DNA of 64,000 bases from Verrucomicrobiia bacterium (GTDB taxonomy: Bacteria > Verrucomicrobiota > Verrucomicrobiia > Verrucomicrobiales > DEV007), in NCBI GenBank assembly GCA_030425385.1, contig JAUIAH010000025.1:50210-114209 (forward strand). Direction: 5' to 3'. The number at the start of each line of letters is the position of its first letter. Positions within the stretch are counted from its first letter, which is position 1. Both the position numbers and the translations under genes were made by a program. The notes beneath the pieces are model-generated. The model saw only the letters and a list, made by a program, of their open reading frames with translations, was not told where the DNA came from and made no database searches. Shown piece after piece: positions 53,506 through 63,307 of the stretch.

Positions 53506-54312
53506 TTAAACAGACTTCACCGCGTCGACAAGCGGTTTCACGAAGTCCCGTACCTTTTCCGCTAGGTCAGGGGAGGCGCCTTCCGCCGCCACGATCTTGA
53601 CGATGGCGCTGCCCACCACCACGCCATCGGCCTGGGTGGCAACGGTCCGAGCTTGTTCCGGATCTTTGATGCCGAAGCCCACCACAACCGGCGTGTCCGT
53701 GTGCGCTCGGATCTGCGCCACTTGGTCACTGATGCTCGTCGCCACCTCATCCTGTTCTCCCGTCACACCTTCCCGTGAGACGTAGTAGATGAAGCCTTCA
53801 CTCGCTGCCGAGATGGAAGCGATCCGTTTCTCGGGCGAGGTGGGCGCGATCAGGCGGATCTGACGCAGGCCCTCATGATAGGCGAGCTCACGGTGGGCAG
53901 CCGCCTCATCCGGGGGCAGATCGAGCGTTAGAATGCCATCCGCACCGGCAGCCGAGGCGTCTCTATGGAAGGCCTCGAAGCCGTAGGTGTAGACTGGATT
54001 CAGGTAAGTGAAGAGAATGATGGGCGCCTCCAGCCCATCAGCACGCAATTCACGGATCATCTCGATGACTTTGGGCGTGGTGGTTCCCGCATCCAACGCC
54101 CGCTGAGCCGCCATCTGATTCACAATCCCATCGGCGAGCGGATCTGAGAACGGCACCCCAAGTTCGATCAGATCAGCCCCGGCTTCTGCCAGAGCTTTCA
54201 CCACCTCTTTGCAGCGAGAAATATCGGGATCCCCTGCCGCCACGTAGGCGACAAAGGCTTTCTTTCCTTCTTCTCGGAGCCGGTCGAACAGGGCATCAAT
54301 GCGATTCTCCAT
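53506..54312 (-). CDS. trpA: tryptophan synthase alpha chain
   Basis: Cleaves indole-3-glycerol phosphate to indole. 268 residues with the catalytic Glu50 and Asp61 in IELGVPFSDPLADG, plus YYVSREGVTGEQ and VVVGFGIKDPEQ. No trpB is adjacent, which is notable because alpha and beta usually pair; here it leads into the dap operon. Confidence 0.96.
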   Translation of the reverse strand: MENRIDALFDRLREEGKKAFVAYVAAGDPDISRCKEVVKALAEAGADLIELGVPFSDPLADGIVNQMAAQRALDAGTTTPKVIEMIRELRADGLEAPIILFTYLNPVYTYGFEAFHRDASAAGADGILTLDLPPDEAAAHRELAYHEGLRQIRLIAPTSPEKRIASISAASEGFIYYVSREGVTGEQDEVATSISDQVAQIRAHTDTPVVVGFGIKDPEQARTVATQADGVVVGSAIVKIVAAEGASPDLAEKVRDFVKPLVDAVKSV

Positions 54313-54392
54313 GGGAACCCGACATCACCTAGAACGCGCCACCCGTAAAGCGAAATCGGTTGGTGGACCCTTCGCCCACCAATGGGCACCAG

Positions 54393-56405
54393 TCACTCCA
54401 TCGTCACCAGGCGCGTCTTGGGAAGCGCTTGCAGGAAGAGCTTGCCATAGCGTCGGGTGAGGATGCGATTGTCGAGCACGACGGCGATGCCGCGGTCTCT
54501 TTCTGATCGGATGAGGCGACCGATTCCTTGGCGCAGTTTGAGGACCGCTTCGGGTACAGAGTATTCCATGAAAGGATTGCCGCCGCGTTCCTGGATCTGT
54601 TCTAACCGACTTTCGACTAACGGATGATCAGGCACGGCAAAGGGGAGCCTGGTGACGATGACGTTCGAGAGTGCTTCTCCCGGCACATCCACGCCTGTCC
54701 AGAAACTGTCCGTGCCGAAGAGGACGCTACTGATGTCTTCCTTAAAGAGATCAATGAGCGTGGCGCGTGGTTTGCCGGAACCTTGCACGAGGAGTTGCCA
54801 ACCTTTCTCGGTGAAGAAGGCTTGCATGCGTCCGGCCAGTCGCTGCATGAGGCGATAGCTCGTGAAGAGGACAAAGGCCCGCCCGGAACTCTGCGTGACG
54901 AAATGCTGGATCCAACGTTCTAACGCTTCTTCGAATCCTTGGTCGGTGGGATCTGGCATCGTTGGCACAGCGTAGAGCCGCATCTGACGCTGGTAGTTGA
55001 AGGGGCTCCCGATCTGCTCAGCCCGCACGTCTTCGGCGCCAATACGCTTGCTGAAGTAGCTGAGGTCTTTCTCGCCCACACCCAAAGTGGCACTGGTGAG
55101 AATGACAGGCTTACGGCTGCTGAAGAAGATCTCGCGGAAGCGCGCGGCGATGTCGAGAGGGGCGGCATTGAGTGTCACGGTGCCGGCTTGTCCAGTGCGT
55201 TCCACCCAGTAAACGTGATTGTTCCATTCCTGGTCGAGAAAGGCGCGGATGCTGAGACGGAGTTCTTGCAGGCGCCGTCCAAGATCTTCGATCTCGAGCT
55301 TCTGATTCTCGTCCTCCATGTCATCACACAATTGTCCTAGGCGTTTCTCCATGGCGATGATGGAACTGCCGATAGAGTCTTGAGTGAGGCCAGCTTCCCG
55401 AACGCGAAAGACGCGGTGTTCGCCGCGAAACTGACAGGCGTTCTCGATTTCATTGAAGAAGAACTCTAACTCTTCGCTGAGATCGGTGACCGCTTGCGTG
55501 CCCGTGCTGTCGCCTAACGATTGAAGTAAGCCCTTGCGAGACCGCGGATTGTAGAGGCGATGGAGATCAAAGGCGGCATTCGTATAGGAGAGGTTCAATC
55601 CCAATTGCCGTGCGGCCACATTCTCCAAGGTGTGCGCCTCGTCGAAGATGACAAAGTCATTGGGAAAGAGGAAGCCTTCCATGTTGGGGTCCTCCATTTC
55701 ATCCATGGCCCCTAATAGAGTGAAGAAGAGCGTGTGGTTCATGACCACGATGTGGGCCTCATCCACCCGTTTGCGTAGGGCTTGATAGAAGCACGGCGTG
55801 TCTTTGCACCGTCGTTTGGTGCATAAGTGAGGCTCACTGCGGACCAGCGACCACACCTTGGGGTTCGGTACGAAAGAGAGATCACTCAGGGACCCGTCTT
55901 TCGTTTGGCGACTCCATTCCCAGATCGCTTGAAGTTCTTGTTCCTCGCTACTGGAAAAGAGATCGCCTGTCTGGCCCATCGCACTTTCCAAACGCCGAGG
56001 GCAGAGGTAGTTCCCGCGTCCCTTGTAGAGCACGGCTCGTAAATCCAGCCCTAACACCTTCATGGCTAGCGGGATGTCTTTCAGAATGAGCTGCTCTTGC
56101 AGATTGATGGTGTGGGTGGAGACCACGGCCTTCTTCTGGTTCGCCGCTGCGTGCAGCATGGCCGGGATGAGGTAGGCGAGGGATTTCCCGACGCCTGTAC
56201 CCGCTTCGACCATCAAGGGGGAACTCGTCGCCAGGGCTTCACCCACGGCCTCAGCCATCGCTTGCTGCTGGGGACGGTACTCGAAATCATCTCCCTCCGA
56301 CATGGCGCCGTCCTCGGCGAAGAACGCGCGCATGCGCGCGGGCAGGGACTCGCCAGCCCTCTCATCGGGGAGCGGGTTGTCTGAGAGGCGCGAGTCGGTT
56401 TCCAT
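54393..56405 (-). CDS. ATP-dependent DNA helicase, DinG/XPD family
   Basis: A 670-residue superfamily 2 helicase. Walker A is AGTGVGKS (68-75), the DEAH box is FVIFDEAHTL, and an iron-sulfur cysteine set is visible (NYLCPRRL; HLCTKRRCKDTPCFY). C-terminal motifs include SSGRAFVLFTSYRLM, LFGTDSFWTGVDVPGEALSN and the motif VI LRQGIGRLIRSERDRG. No exonuclease domain is present, so it matches E. coli-type DinG/YoaA. Roles are R-loop or G4 resolution and damage response. Confidence 0.92.
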   Translation of the reverse strand: METDSRLSDNPLPDERAGESLPARMRAFFAEDGAMSEGDDFEYRPQQQAMAEAVGEALATSSPLMVEAGTGVGKSLAYLIPAMLHAAANQKKAVVSTHTINLQEQLILKDIPLAMKVLGLDLRAVLYKGRGNYLCPRRLESAMGQTGDLFSSSEEQELQAIWEWSRQTKDGSLSDLSFVPNPKVWSLVRSEPHLCTKRRCKDTPCFYQALRKRVDEAHIVVMNHTLFFTLLGAMDEMEDPNMEGFLFPNDFVIFDEAHTLENVAARQLGLNLSYTNAAFDLHRLYNPRSRKGLLQSLGDSTGTQAVTDLSEELEFFFNEIENACQFRGEHRVFRVREAGLTQDSIGSSIIAMEKRLGQLCDDMEDENQKLEIEDLGRRLQELRLSIRAFLDQEWNNHVYWVERTGQAGTVTLNAAPLDIAARFREIFFSSRKPVILTSATLGVGEKDLSYFSKRIGAEDVRAEQIGSPFNYQRQMRLYAVPTMPDPTDQGFEEALERWIQHFVTQSSGRAFVLFTSYRLMQRLAGRMQAFFTEKGWQLLVQGSGKPRATLIDLFKEDISSVLFGTDSFWTGVDVPGEALSNVIVTRLPFAVPDHPLVESRLEQIQERGGNPFMEYSVPEAVLKLRQGIGRLIRSERDRGIAVVLDNRILTRRYGKLFLQALPKTRLVTME

Positions 56406-56424
56406 GACCGTTCACTTTCGCGAC

Positions 56425-57603
56425 TCACGCCGTGCTGTCGAGGCCGCAGTGCGCGCGGCAGAAATGCCAGCCGGGATCTTGCTCTGGACGAAATGGCGCT
56501 TTGTCGCGAATCTGCGCGAGGACTTCCTCGGCCGAGTCGGCAAGCCCTAGCAATTTCCCGTAATCGTAGCCTTCCGCCAACTGCTGGAGGAGAGGATAGA
56601 TCGGCTTGGTTTCCGTCCAGAAGACACGATCAAGAAAGATCATCGGACTCACAATGCCCAGGGTGACGTAGTGATTCTGAGTCACGTCTTGAAAGATCTC
56701 TTGGATCGTGCCAGCGCTGCCAGGAGAGAAGATGATGCCGTGGTAGGCGACGGTGATGAGACCTTCTTCACGTAAACTGTTAGCAAAGTACTTAGCGATG
56801 TGGGTGGCAAAGGGTGTGGGAGGTTCGTGCCCATAGAGCCATGTGGGAATCCCCACACTCACACAGGCATCACTCGTCTGCGGATAGCGCTCACGCACTT
56901 CAAATGCCCGCGCGAGCCATTCAAAGTCCTTGTAGCTGGGAGCCCCAGCGAGGATCTGAAGAGCTTCCTCCAGTTCACGTTCCGAGCGCTCCACAAACCA
57001 CGCGCCCAGGTGCGTGGCTTCCATCGCGCCCGGGCCACCTCCACTGATGAGTAGATAACCTTCCTGGGTGAGGCTCCGGGCGATCTGTGCCACTTCACGG
57101 AAACGGGCGTCCGTGCGCGCCATGGAATGCCCTCCCATGATCGCCACACACTTGCGGTCCGCCACCTTGAGGAACTCCTGGAGCGCGTCCGTGATCGATT
57201 GGTCATGCGCGCGTCGGAGGATGCCGTCAAAGACCGATACCGGCGCGGCTTTTCCCGTTTCCTCCCAGTGCAGATGGATTCGCGCGTCGAGAGAGTCGCA
57301 ATAGCTGCAAGGCGATTGCCTATCATACCCATCAAAGAGTTCTTCTGGCGTGTAGAGATGTGGTCGGAACGGATGATAGGGACGGTCATCAATATGTGGG
57401 AACACGACCGCCCCCCGCCGCTGCACGTCGAGCGCGAACTCGGGCGTCATTTCACATCCTAGAAAGATGGTGCCTTCCAAGTGGACCTTCTGGAAACGAG
57501 GCTCCAAGGCTAACAAAGAGACGCCTTGCAGAACCACACCTTCCAAATGGGTGCTCGTTTCCAAATGAGCGATGATCTCGTCCGTGCTGTGCAGCTCTTT
57601 CAT
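56425..57603 (-). CDS. LOG-family (lysine decarboxylase-like) protein, long version
   Basis: A 392-residue protein. The central region is a Rossmann-type LOG domain with GGGPGAMEATHLGAWF and FSPGSAGTIQE, corresponding to the PGGxGTxxE motif but with Ser-Ala in place of Gly-x. An N-terminal extension of about 100 residues includes LVALEPRF-like pentapeptide-like strands and a paired CSYCDS site that could bind metal. LOG enzymes hydrolyse cytokinin or nucleotide monophosphates to the base; long bacterial versions are mostly uncharacterised. It is flanked on the same strand by dinG and a beta-CASP gene with gaps of under 20 bases. Confidence 0.8.
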   Translation of the reverse strand: MKELHSTDEIIAHLETSTHLEGVVLQGVSLLALEPRFQKVHLEGTIFLGCEMTPEFALDVQRRGAVVFPHIDDRPYHPFRPHLYTPEELFDGYDRQSPCSYCDSLDARIHLHWEETGKAAPVSVFDGILRRAHDQSITDALQEFLKVADRKCVAIMGGHSMARTDARFREVAQIARSLTQEGYLLISGGGPGAMEATHLGAWFVERSERELEEALQILAGAPSYKDFEWLARAFEVRERYPQTSDACVSVGIPTWLYGHEPPTPFATHIAKYFANSLREEGLITVAYHGIIFSPGSAGTIQEIFQDVTQNHYVTLGIVSPMIFLDRVFWTETKPIYPLLQQLAEGYDYGKLLGLADSAEEVLAQIRDKAPFRPEQDPGWHFCRAHCGLDSTA

Positions 57604-57621
57604 AAGGAGAAAGGGTTGATG

Positions 57622-58977
57622 TTAGTTTAAATCGATCTTCTCGCCAGGCTCCACCGCGATGATCTCTGCGTCAGGAAGATCCCCGCTCAATTTCTGCTCG
57701 AACCAGGCATAGGCATCGTCGTCCCCGTGCACCAAGAGGATCTTCTTGGGAGAGACCTCATTCGCATAGGCCCGCAGATCCTCCCGCACGGCGTGCCCGC
57801 TGAAGTCATACTCATGCACGTCACAGTGCAATTCGATGGGAGCGCGCTCGGGATCCAGGACAATGAGATCGCCCTTACGTGCAGAGCGGATCTTGCCCGC
57901 CGGAGATTCTGGATCGGCGTAGCCTACAAAGAGGATGGCGTTGCGAGGATTGTCGAGGAACTCGAACGCGAATTTGTTAGACACCGTCTTCTCTGTCATC
58001 ATCCCACTAGAGAGCGCGTAGATGGTGTGCGGCTGATAACGAATCTCCCGCTTGCGTCGTCGCGAGGCGATGGTGAGGTTCATTTCCTCCAGAATCTCAA
58101 AGTCCTGGTGATGGCGGGTGACGCGATCCGCCAGTTTGTCGTAGATGACAGTCATCTTTGTGCTGAGGCCACCAATAAAGATGGGGGCGGCGGGGATGCG
58201 ATCCTGTTCTCTGAGCAAATGCAAGGTCATGAGGATCTCTTGCGTCTTGCCCATCGCAAAGATGGGGATGAGCACGGAGCCCTCTCGCGCTAAGGTGGAA
58301 CGAATCGCTTCGGCAAGGCGCTCACTCTCACTTTCACGACAGTAGCCGTCCCGTCTGGTGACGCCCCCGCGGGTCGTTTCCATGATGAGGACATCGAGCG
58401 GGTCCTTGGGAAATTGCGCGCCCTTGGAAAGGGTCTGGTCCTCGAACTGCACATCGCCCGTATAGAAGATCCGCTTGCCTTGATGCTCTACTAACATGCC
58501 GACCGATCCCATGATGTGCCCCGCGTCGAAGAACGTGAACTGCGCGTTGGACTCGCCCATGGTGAAGGAGCGCCCCACAGAGACCTCGTCCCACACATGC
58601 TGCGCGCGATCGACCTCGCGATGCGTGAAGAATGGGTAATCCGTGATTCCCAACTCCTCCCGTTTCATGGTCATCACATTGACCGAATTGTGAAGCATGG
58701 CATCACTCAGATGCGCGCAGGCTTCTGTCAGGTATACCCGCGCGTGCGGATGCCGCCGCATCAGCACTGGCAGACTCCCCACATGGTCAAGATGGCAGTG
58801 GGATACCACAATGCCATCGACCGAATCGTAGGGAACTTGAGCGTAGTCGGGCAAACTCTCCGTGCCCTCGGCTTTAGGGTCCATGCCCGCGTCCAAGACG
58901 ACGCGAGTGTCATCGAGATCGAGCAAATAGGAATTGGCGCCAATACCGCGCCGTCGTGAAAGACTCTGGAAATACAT
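57622..58977 (-). CDS. metallo-beta-lactamase fold / beta-CASP RNA-processing nuclease
   Basis: A 451-residue protein with the metal-binding HxHxDH at His60, His62, Asp64 and His65 (VVSHCHLDHVGS). Further ligands are in DAGHIMGSVGMLVEHQGK and GDVQFEDQ. The beta-CASP part has IPIFAMGKTQEIL, VSNKFAFEFLDNPRNAILFVGYADPESPAG and the terminal SGHAVREDLRAY. This is the CPSF/YSH1-like RNase family widely present in bacteria and archaea. It starts the minus-strand operon and is divergent from the CotH gene. Confidence 0.92.
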   Translation of the reverse strand: MYFQSLSRRRGIGANSYLLDLDDTRVVLDAGMDPKAEGTESLPDYAQVPYDSVDGIVVSHCHLDHVGSLPVLMRRHPHARVYLTEACAHLSDAMLHNSVNVMTMKREELGITDYPFFTHREVDRAQHVWDEVSVGRSFTMGESNAQFTFFDAGHIMGSVGMLVEHQGKRIFYTGDVQFEDQTLSKGAQFPKDPLDVLIMETTRGGVTRRDGYCRESESERLAEAIRSTLAREGSVLIPIFAMGKTQEILMTLHLLREQDRIPAAPIFIGGLSTKMTVIYDKLADRVTRHHQDFEILEEMNLTIASRRRKREIRYQPHTIYALSSGMMTEKTVSNKFAFEFLDNPRNAILFVGYADPESPAGKIRSARKGDLIVLDPERAPIELHCDVHEYDFSGHAVREDLRAYANEVSPKKILLVHGDDDAYAWFEQKLSGDLPDAEIIAVEPGEKIDLN

Positions 58978-59090
58978 TTAAGGGAGGCGGGAAGCCTAGG
59001 GAATCACCCTCGCGAAACAAGCGTAAAGCGAAGGGAATGCGTGTGGAGTGTGATACCCTAACAAGTTGCATGCGGCGCTAGGAGATGACA

Positions 59091-62000
59091 ATGAGGAGAG
59101 ATGATGATTGGCGCGCAGCCATCCCTATGTTCTCATACGTGATCTCCAGAAATATGCGCGCGTCTCTTCTTTGCCCTTTCCTACTGCTCATCACCTCTTG
59201 GCCTGCCCTCGGAGTGCCGGTCATTACCGAGATTGCCGCGCTGAATGGTGGTGAGCTCGAGGATAAGGATGGCGATTGGCCTGCTTGGGTAGAATTCTAC
59301 AATCCGGGGCCCGATCCGGTCGATCTCCGAGGCTATTACCTGACAAAGGATCCAGACGAACCGACGGGCTACATGCTGCCGAAGTTCACCATCGCGGCAG
59401 GTCAGTACCGCGTGCTGTTCCTCTCGGGGAAGGATTTCTTCTCTCTCTTCCAACTGGATGTGCATAGCAATTTCACCTTCGATGAAGAGGACGCTTACAT
59501 CGCCTTGATCGATCCCGATGGCGTCTCCATCGTCGATTCATTGGAGGAGATCGAACACCAGCGGGGCACGAGCTTCGGGCGCGAGGCTCCTGACACTGAG
59601 GCGACGACGCTCTTTCGTACGCCCACGCCGAATGAAGAGAATCGCAACCCGCTCCTCGGCACCGTCAAAGACACGAAATTCTCGGTTGATCGCGGTTTCT
59701 TCTCCGAGCCTTTTGAAGTGGAGATCACCACCGCGACCGAGGGCGCCACCATCATCTACTCCACCAGCGGTCGGCCTCCAAGCGAGGGATCAATCTTCAC
59801 GGGGCCGATCGAGCACCTCTACGATGGCCCTATTCAAATCACGGAGACAACCGTGTTGCGCGCCGCCGCATTTAAAGAAGGCTTCGCTCCAAGTAACATC
59901 GACACCCAGACCTATCTCTTCACGGAAGACGTGGTCAAACAGGACGCCCTGCGCACCGCCATCACCGAGTCCGAAGAATACGGGCCATTGCTTCAAGAGG
60001 CCCTCACATCCATCCCAAGTGTATCTCTAGCAGTGGATGAATTGGACGACATCACCAGTGGGCCCTCCTCCCGGAATGACGATGAGTTTCTAACTTCTGT
60101 GGAATGGCTCGACCCCAAGGGCGCGGAGGGGTTCCAGGTCGATGCCGGAGTCTCACGCTTTGGCGGTTATTTCACGAACTTCGAGAAGAAATCGTTTCGA
60201 CTCTACTTCCGCAAACGCTACGGACCAGGAACCTTACGCTACCCGCTCTTCCGGGGGTTCGATCACGGCGTTCCGGCAGCGGAGACCTTTGATGCGCTCA
60301 ACCTGAGGTCGGGCTCCCATGACATGCAGGCGCGCGGGGCTTACCTTTCGAATCGTTTCATTGATGATACTTTGTTAGAAATGGGAAACGTCGCTCCTCA
60401 TGGGCGCTTTGTGCATGTGTATTTCAATGGCCTCTACTGGGGGCAATACCATCTGCGCGAACGGTGGAATGCCGCCATGATGGCCAGCTACTTTGGCGGC
60501 TCTGAAGATGATTACGAAGCAATCAATGGCAACAACACGGGAAGCGAATTCCTCCCGGGAGAGGCCTACGATGGCTCGGGCGATTACTGGAATGAGGCCC
60601 TCCAGCTGGCGCGTGACGACCAGCCGTTCCAGGCCTTGCGGCATCGCATCGATATGTCTTCCTATCTCTGTTTCCAGCTCACCTGGATGAGTGGCCAATC
60701 GGAAAGCGAATTCCAGAGTGGAGGCTCAGGGACGCTCAACGTCCCCTTCCGGTTCTACTTCAAAGACGCCGATGGCTACCTGCGTCCGCCAGGCAATCGC
60801 TTGAGCAATCGGGGGCCGGGCAATTTCTTCCATGAATGGCGGACGGAAGCCGATCCCGATTTCATGATGTTGTTAGCAGACACCATCCATAAACACTACT
60901 TCAATGACGGGGCCTTCACGCCGGAACGAAACTTGGCGCGTCTGCAAAAGCGGATTGAGGAAACCAAGCTGTCCTTCCTCATGGAATCCGCTCGCTGGAA
61001 CTATCGCACCCCAACCTCCTGGCAGAACTACCAAGACAACCTCCTCGAAGAACATTTCCCGGACCTCACCAAAGACATGATCCGCGCCTTCGAACGCCAA
61101 GGATGGTATCCAGATGTCACCGCCCCCACGCTCAACCAACACGGAGGGGCCATCGAGCCAGGATTCATGGTACAAATGAACGCCGGCACCTTGTTCCAAC
61201 CCCAACCAGGAGATTTCCTCTACACCCTCGACGGCAGCGATCCCCGTCTGCCAGGAGGGGCCATCAACCCGGAGGCAGAGACCTATGTGAGGAAAGGAGC
61301 CGGCGTCGCGCTAGACGCGACAACCACCCTAAAGGTCCGCACGCGAGATCTCGCAGGCGAATGGAGCGCGCTTACAGAAGCAACCTTTCATCTTGGCGAA
61401 ACCCCGCAGCCTGGCGATCTCATCATCACCGAGATCCATTATCGACCAAACGCGGTGACCGATGAGGAGATGACCGCTGGATTCACCTCGCGCGGGGACT
61501 TCGAGTTCTTGGAACTCTACAATCGCACTGACAAAACACTCAGTCTCCATGAAGTAGCGCTCGTGGACGGTCTCCGCATCGATCTCTCCCAACTTCCGCG
61601 TCCCCAAATCGCTGCCCAGCAGGTGCTCCTCTTCGTCGCCAATGAAGCCGCCTTCCGCTCCCGTTATGGAGACACCATCCCCATCGCAGGCACCTTCGAT
61701 GCAGGGCAACTCAACAACGGCGGGGAAAGCCTGCGCCTCTCGCGTGCGGATGGGACGGTTCTGTTCGAAATGCGTTACCATGATAAGGAACCATGGCCGG
61801 AAGAAGCGGACGGCGATGGCAAAAGTCTCACATTGATCGATCCGACAGCGGTCCCCATAGTCGACGATCCCACCGCCTGGGCCGCAAGTACTGAGATCGG
61901 CGGCAGCCCCGGAGTGCTCGGCGGTGGGGCACCGCTCAGTCCCAGCGACGAAAGCGATCAAGACGGTGATGGCCTGCCCGCCTTCGCAGAAGCCGCCCTC

Positions 62001-62255
62001 GGCAGCCGCGATGATGACCCAAGCTCGGGCCCCGACAAGGTGCAGATCGTCTGGGGAGCGCCTCTCCAAGTGATCTCACAAAAGGCATCGACTGCCCATG
62101 CAAACCAGTTCGCCCTAGAAAGTTCACCAAACCTTCAAGAATGGGAACTCGTGAACGGCATCCCAACAGAAAGCCTCGACGGAACGCAACTCACCTGGGA
62201 AATCAATGAATCCCTGTCCCAGCGATACGTGCGCCTCCGGATCACAGCGCCCTAG
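59091..62255 (+). CDS. second secreted CotH-kinase-like / lamin-tail protein
   Basis: A protein of about 1,054 residues. GGAG (59081-59084) sits six bases before ATG 59091, so this start is chosen; a later ATG at 59154 (MRASLLCPFLLLI) would give a shorter signal peptide. Modules: lamin-tail (about 30-150), chitobiase-like (about 190-270, YSTSGRPPSEG), CotH-like (about 300-680, SRFGGYFTNFEKKSFRLYF and GLYWGQYHLRERWN), second chitobiase-like (about 700-770, YTLDGSDPRLPGG), second lamin-tail (about 775-920) and a tail with DGDGLPAFAEAALGS, ending RYVRLRITAP. It is a paralogue in architecture of the 1,114-4,878 gene but is only distantly similar in sequence. Confidence 0.85.
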   Translation: MRRDDDWRAAIPMFSYVISRNMRASLLCPFLLLITSWPALGVPVITEIAALNGGELEDKDGDWPAWVEFYNPGPDPVDLRGYYLTKDPDEPTGYMLPKFTIAAGQYRVLFLSGKDFFSLFQLDVHSNFTFDEEDAYIALIDPDGVSIVDSLEEIEHQRGTSFGREAPDTEATTLFRTPTPNEENRNPLLGTVKDTKFSVDRGFFSEPFEVEITTATEGATIIYSTSGRPPSEGSIFTGPIEHLYDGPIQITETTVLRAAAFKEGFAPSNIDTQTYLFTEDVVKQDALRTAITESEEYGPLLQEALTSIPSVSLAVDELDDITSGPSSRNDDEFLTSVEWLDPKGAEGFQVDAGVSRFGGYFTNFEKKSFRLYFRKRYGPGTLRYPLFRGFDHGVPAAETFDALNLRSGSHDMQARGAYLSNRFIDDTLLEMGNVAPHGRFVHVYFNGLYWGQYHLRERWNAAMMASYFGGSEDDYEAINGNNTGSEFLPGEAYDGSGDYWNEALQLARDDQPFQALRHRIDMSSYLCFQLTWMSGQSESEFQSGGSGTLNVPFRFYFKDADGYLRPPGNRLSNRGPGNFFHEWRTEADPDFMMLLADTIHKHYFNDGAFTPERNLARLQKRIEETKLSFLMESARWNYRTPTSWQNYQDNLLEEHFPDLTKDMIRAFERQGWYPDVTAPTLNQHGGAIEPGFMVQMNAGTLFQPQPGDFLYTLDGSDPRLPGGAINPEAETYVRKGAGVALDATTTLKVRTRDLAGEWSALTEATFHLGETPQPGDLIITEIHYRPNAVTDEEMTAGFTSRGDFEFLELYNRTDKTLSLHEVALVDGLRIDLSQLPRPQIAAQQVLLFVANEAAFRSRYGDTIPIAGTFDAGQLNNGGESLRLSRADGTVLFEMRYHDKEPWPEEADGDGKSLTLIDPTAVPIVDDPTAWAASTEIGGSPGVLGGGAPLSPSDESDQDGDGLPAFAEAALGSRDDDPSSGPDKVQIVWGAPLQVISQKASTAHANQFALESSPNLQEWELVNGIPTESLDGTQLTWEINESLSQRYVRLRITAP

Positions 62256-62307
62256 CATAAACACCGCAGTTCGCGAACAATAGGTCTCCTCCGTTGACAA
62301 AACCGTC

Positions 62308-62354
62308 AGGATTCAGGATTCAGGATTCAGGATCCTACCCAAGTCACAAGTCAC
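62308..62354. repeat. heptamer tandem repeats between convergent genes
   Basis: AGGATTC is repeated three times and then AGGATCC once (62308-62335), followed a few bases later by AAGTCAC twice (62341-62354). Both units are seven bases long. They lie between the CotH stop and the intI stop. Short heptamer arrays of this type are intergenic and prone to length variation. Confidence 0.8.
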
Positions 62355-63307
62355 AACCGATCCAGCGGACTCCCCAGAGCCCCCCGCATGGCCTTCGCCA
62401 CATGCGTATAAATCTCCGTCGTCCGAATATCAGAATGCCCCAGCGCTTCCTGAATCGAGCGCAGATCCACGCCCGATAGCAGCAAATGCGTCGCATACGA
62501 ATGCCTCAGGGTATGCGCCGAAACCTTCTTCGCAATCCCGGCCGCCGTCGCCGCCTTACGCAACGCCCGCCCCACCGTCACATCCCGCAAATGATGCCGC
62601 CGTGTCACCGGGGGCGATGACCGTGGATCCGTCGACAGTGCCTTTGAAGGAAACACCCAAAACCACTCCCACTGCTTCGCCCAAGCCGGAGCCTTCCGCG
62701 CATACGCCATGGGCAAATACACCCCAGCCACGCCGGACTCCCGGTCAGCCTCATGCCACGGCCGGATCCGGGCCAGCTGACTCTCCATCGGCGCCCGCAA
62801 TTTCTCCGGCAACGTCACCACACGATCCTTCCCACCCTTGCCATCGTGGACCCGCACCACCCCCGCCGCCAAATCCACATCCTTCACCCGTAACCGAAGA
62901 CACTCCATCACCCGCAAACCACAACCATACAAAAACCCCGCCGCCAAAGCCATGTCCCCCTGCAACGGCAAGAGCAACGCCCGCATCTCCTCCTCCGTCA
63001 ACACCACCGGCACCTTACGCCGCTCCTTCGCTCGAAGCGCGTTCACCCCCTCCAACGGCACTTCCAGCACCTCCCGATACAAAAACACCAGCGCATTCAG
63101 CGCCTGATTCTGTGTCGACGGAGCCACATGCTGATCCGCCGCCAAAGACGTCAAAAACGCCTCCACCTCCGCCTTCCCCAGCTCCCCGGGATGCCGCTTC
63201 CCGTGAAACACCACAAAACGCCGATACCACTGGATATAATCGCGCTCCGTTGTCAGCGCCATCTGCCGCACCCGCATCAAACGACGCATCTTCTCTTCTA
63301 GTTTCAT
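62351..63307 (-). CDS. intI: integron integrase (IntI-type tyrosine recombinase)
   Basis: A 318-residue recombinase starting MKLEEKMRRLMRVRQM, like other IntI proteins. Catalytic residues: Arg132 (GCGLRVMECLRL), Lys160 (GKGGKDR), His265 and Arg268 (HTLRHSYATHLL), His291 (LGHSDIRTTE) and Tyr300 (IYTHV). The IntI-specific insertion (about 185-238) is present: HEADRESGVAGVYLPMAYAR to FPSKALSTDPRSS and VTRRHHL. The C-terminus GSPLDRL is also IntI-like (SPLD). A longer start at 63343 is possible but would run through a direct repeat. The integrase points away from the cassette side, as in known integrons. Confidence 0.95.
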   Translation of the reverse strand: MKLEEKMRRLMRVRQMALTTERDYIQWYRRFVVFHGKRHPGELGKAEVEAFLTSLAADQHVAPSTQNQALNALVFLYREVLEVPLEGVNALRAKERRKVPVVLTEEEMRALLLPLQGDMALAAGFLYGCGLRVMECLRLRVKDVDLAAGVVRVHDGKGGKDRVVTLPEKLRAPMESQLARIRPWHEADRESGVAGVYLPMAYARKAPAWAKQWEWFWVFPSKALSTDPRSSPPVTRRHHLRDVTVGRALRKAATAAGIAKKVSAHTLRHSYATHLLLSGVDLRSIQEALGHSDIRTTEIYTHVAKAMRGALGSPLDRL

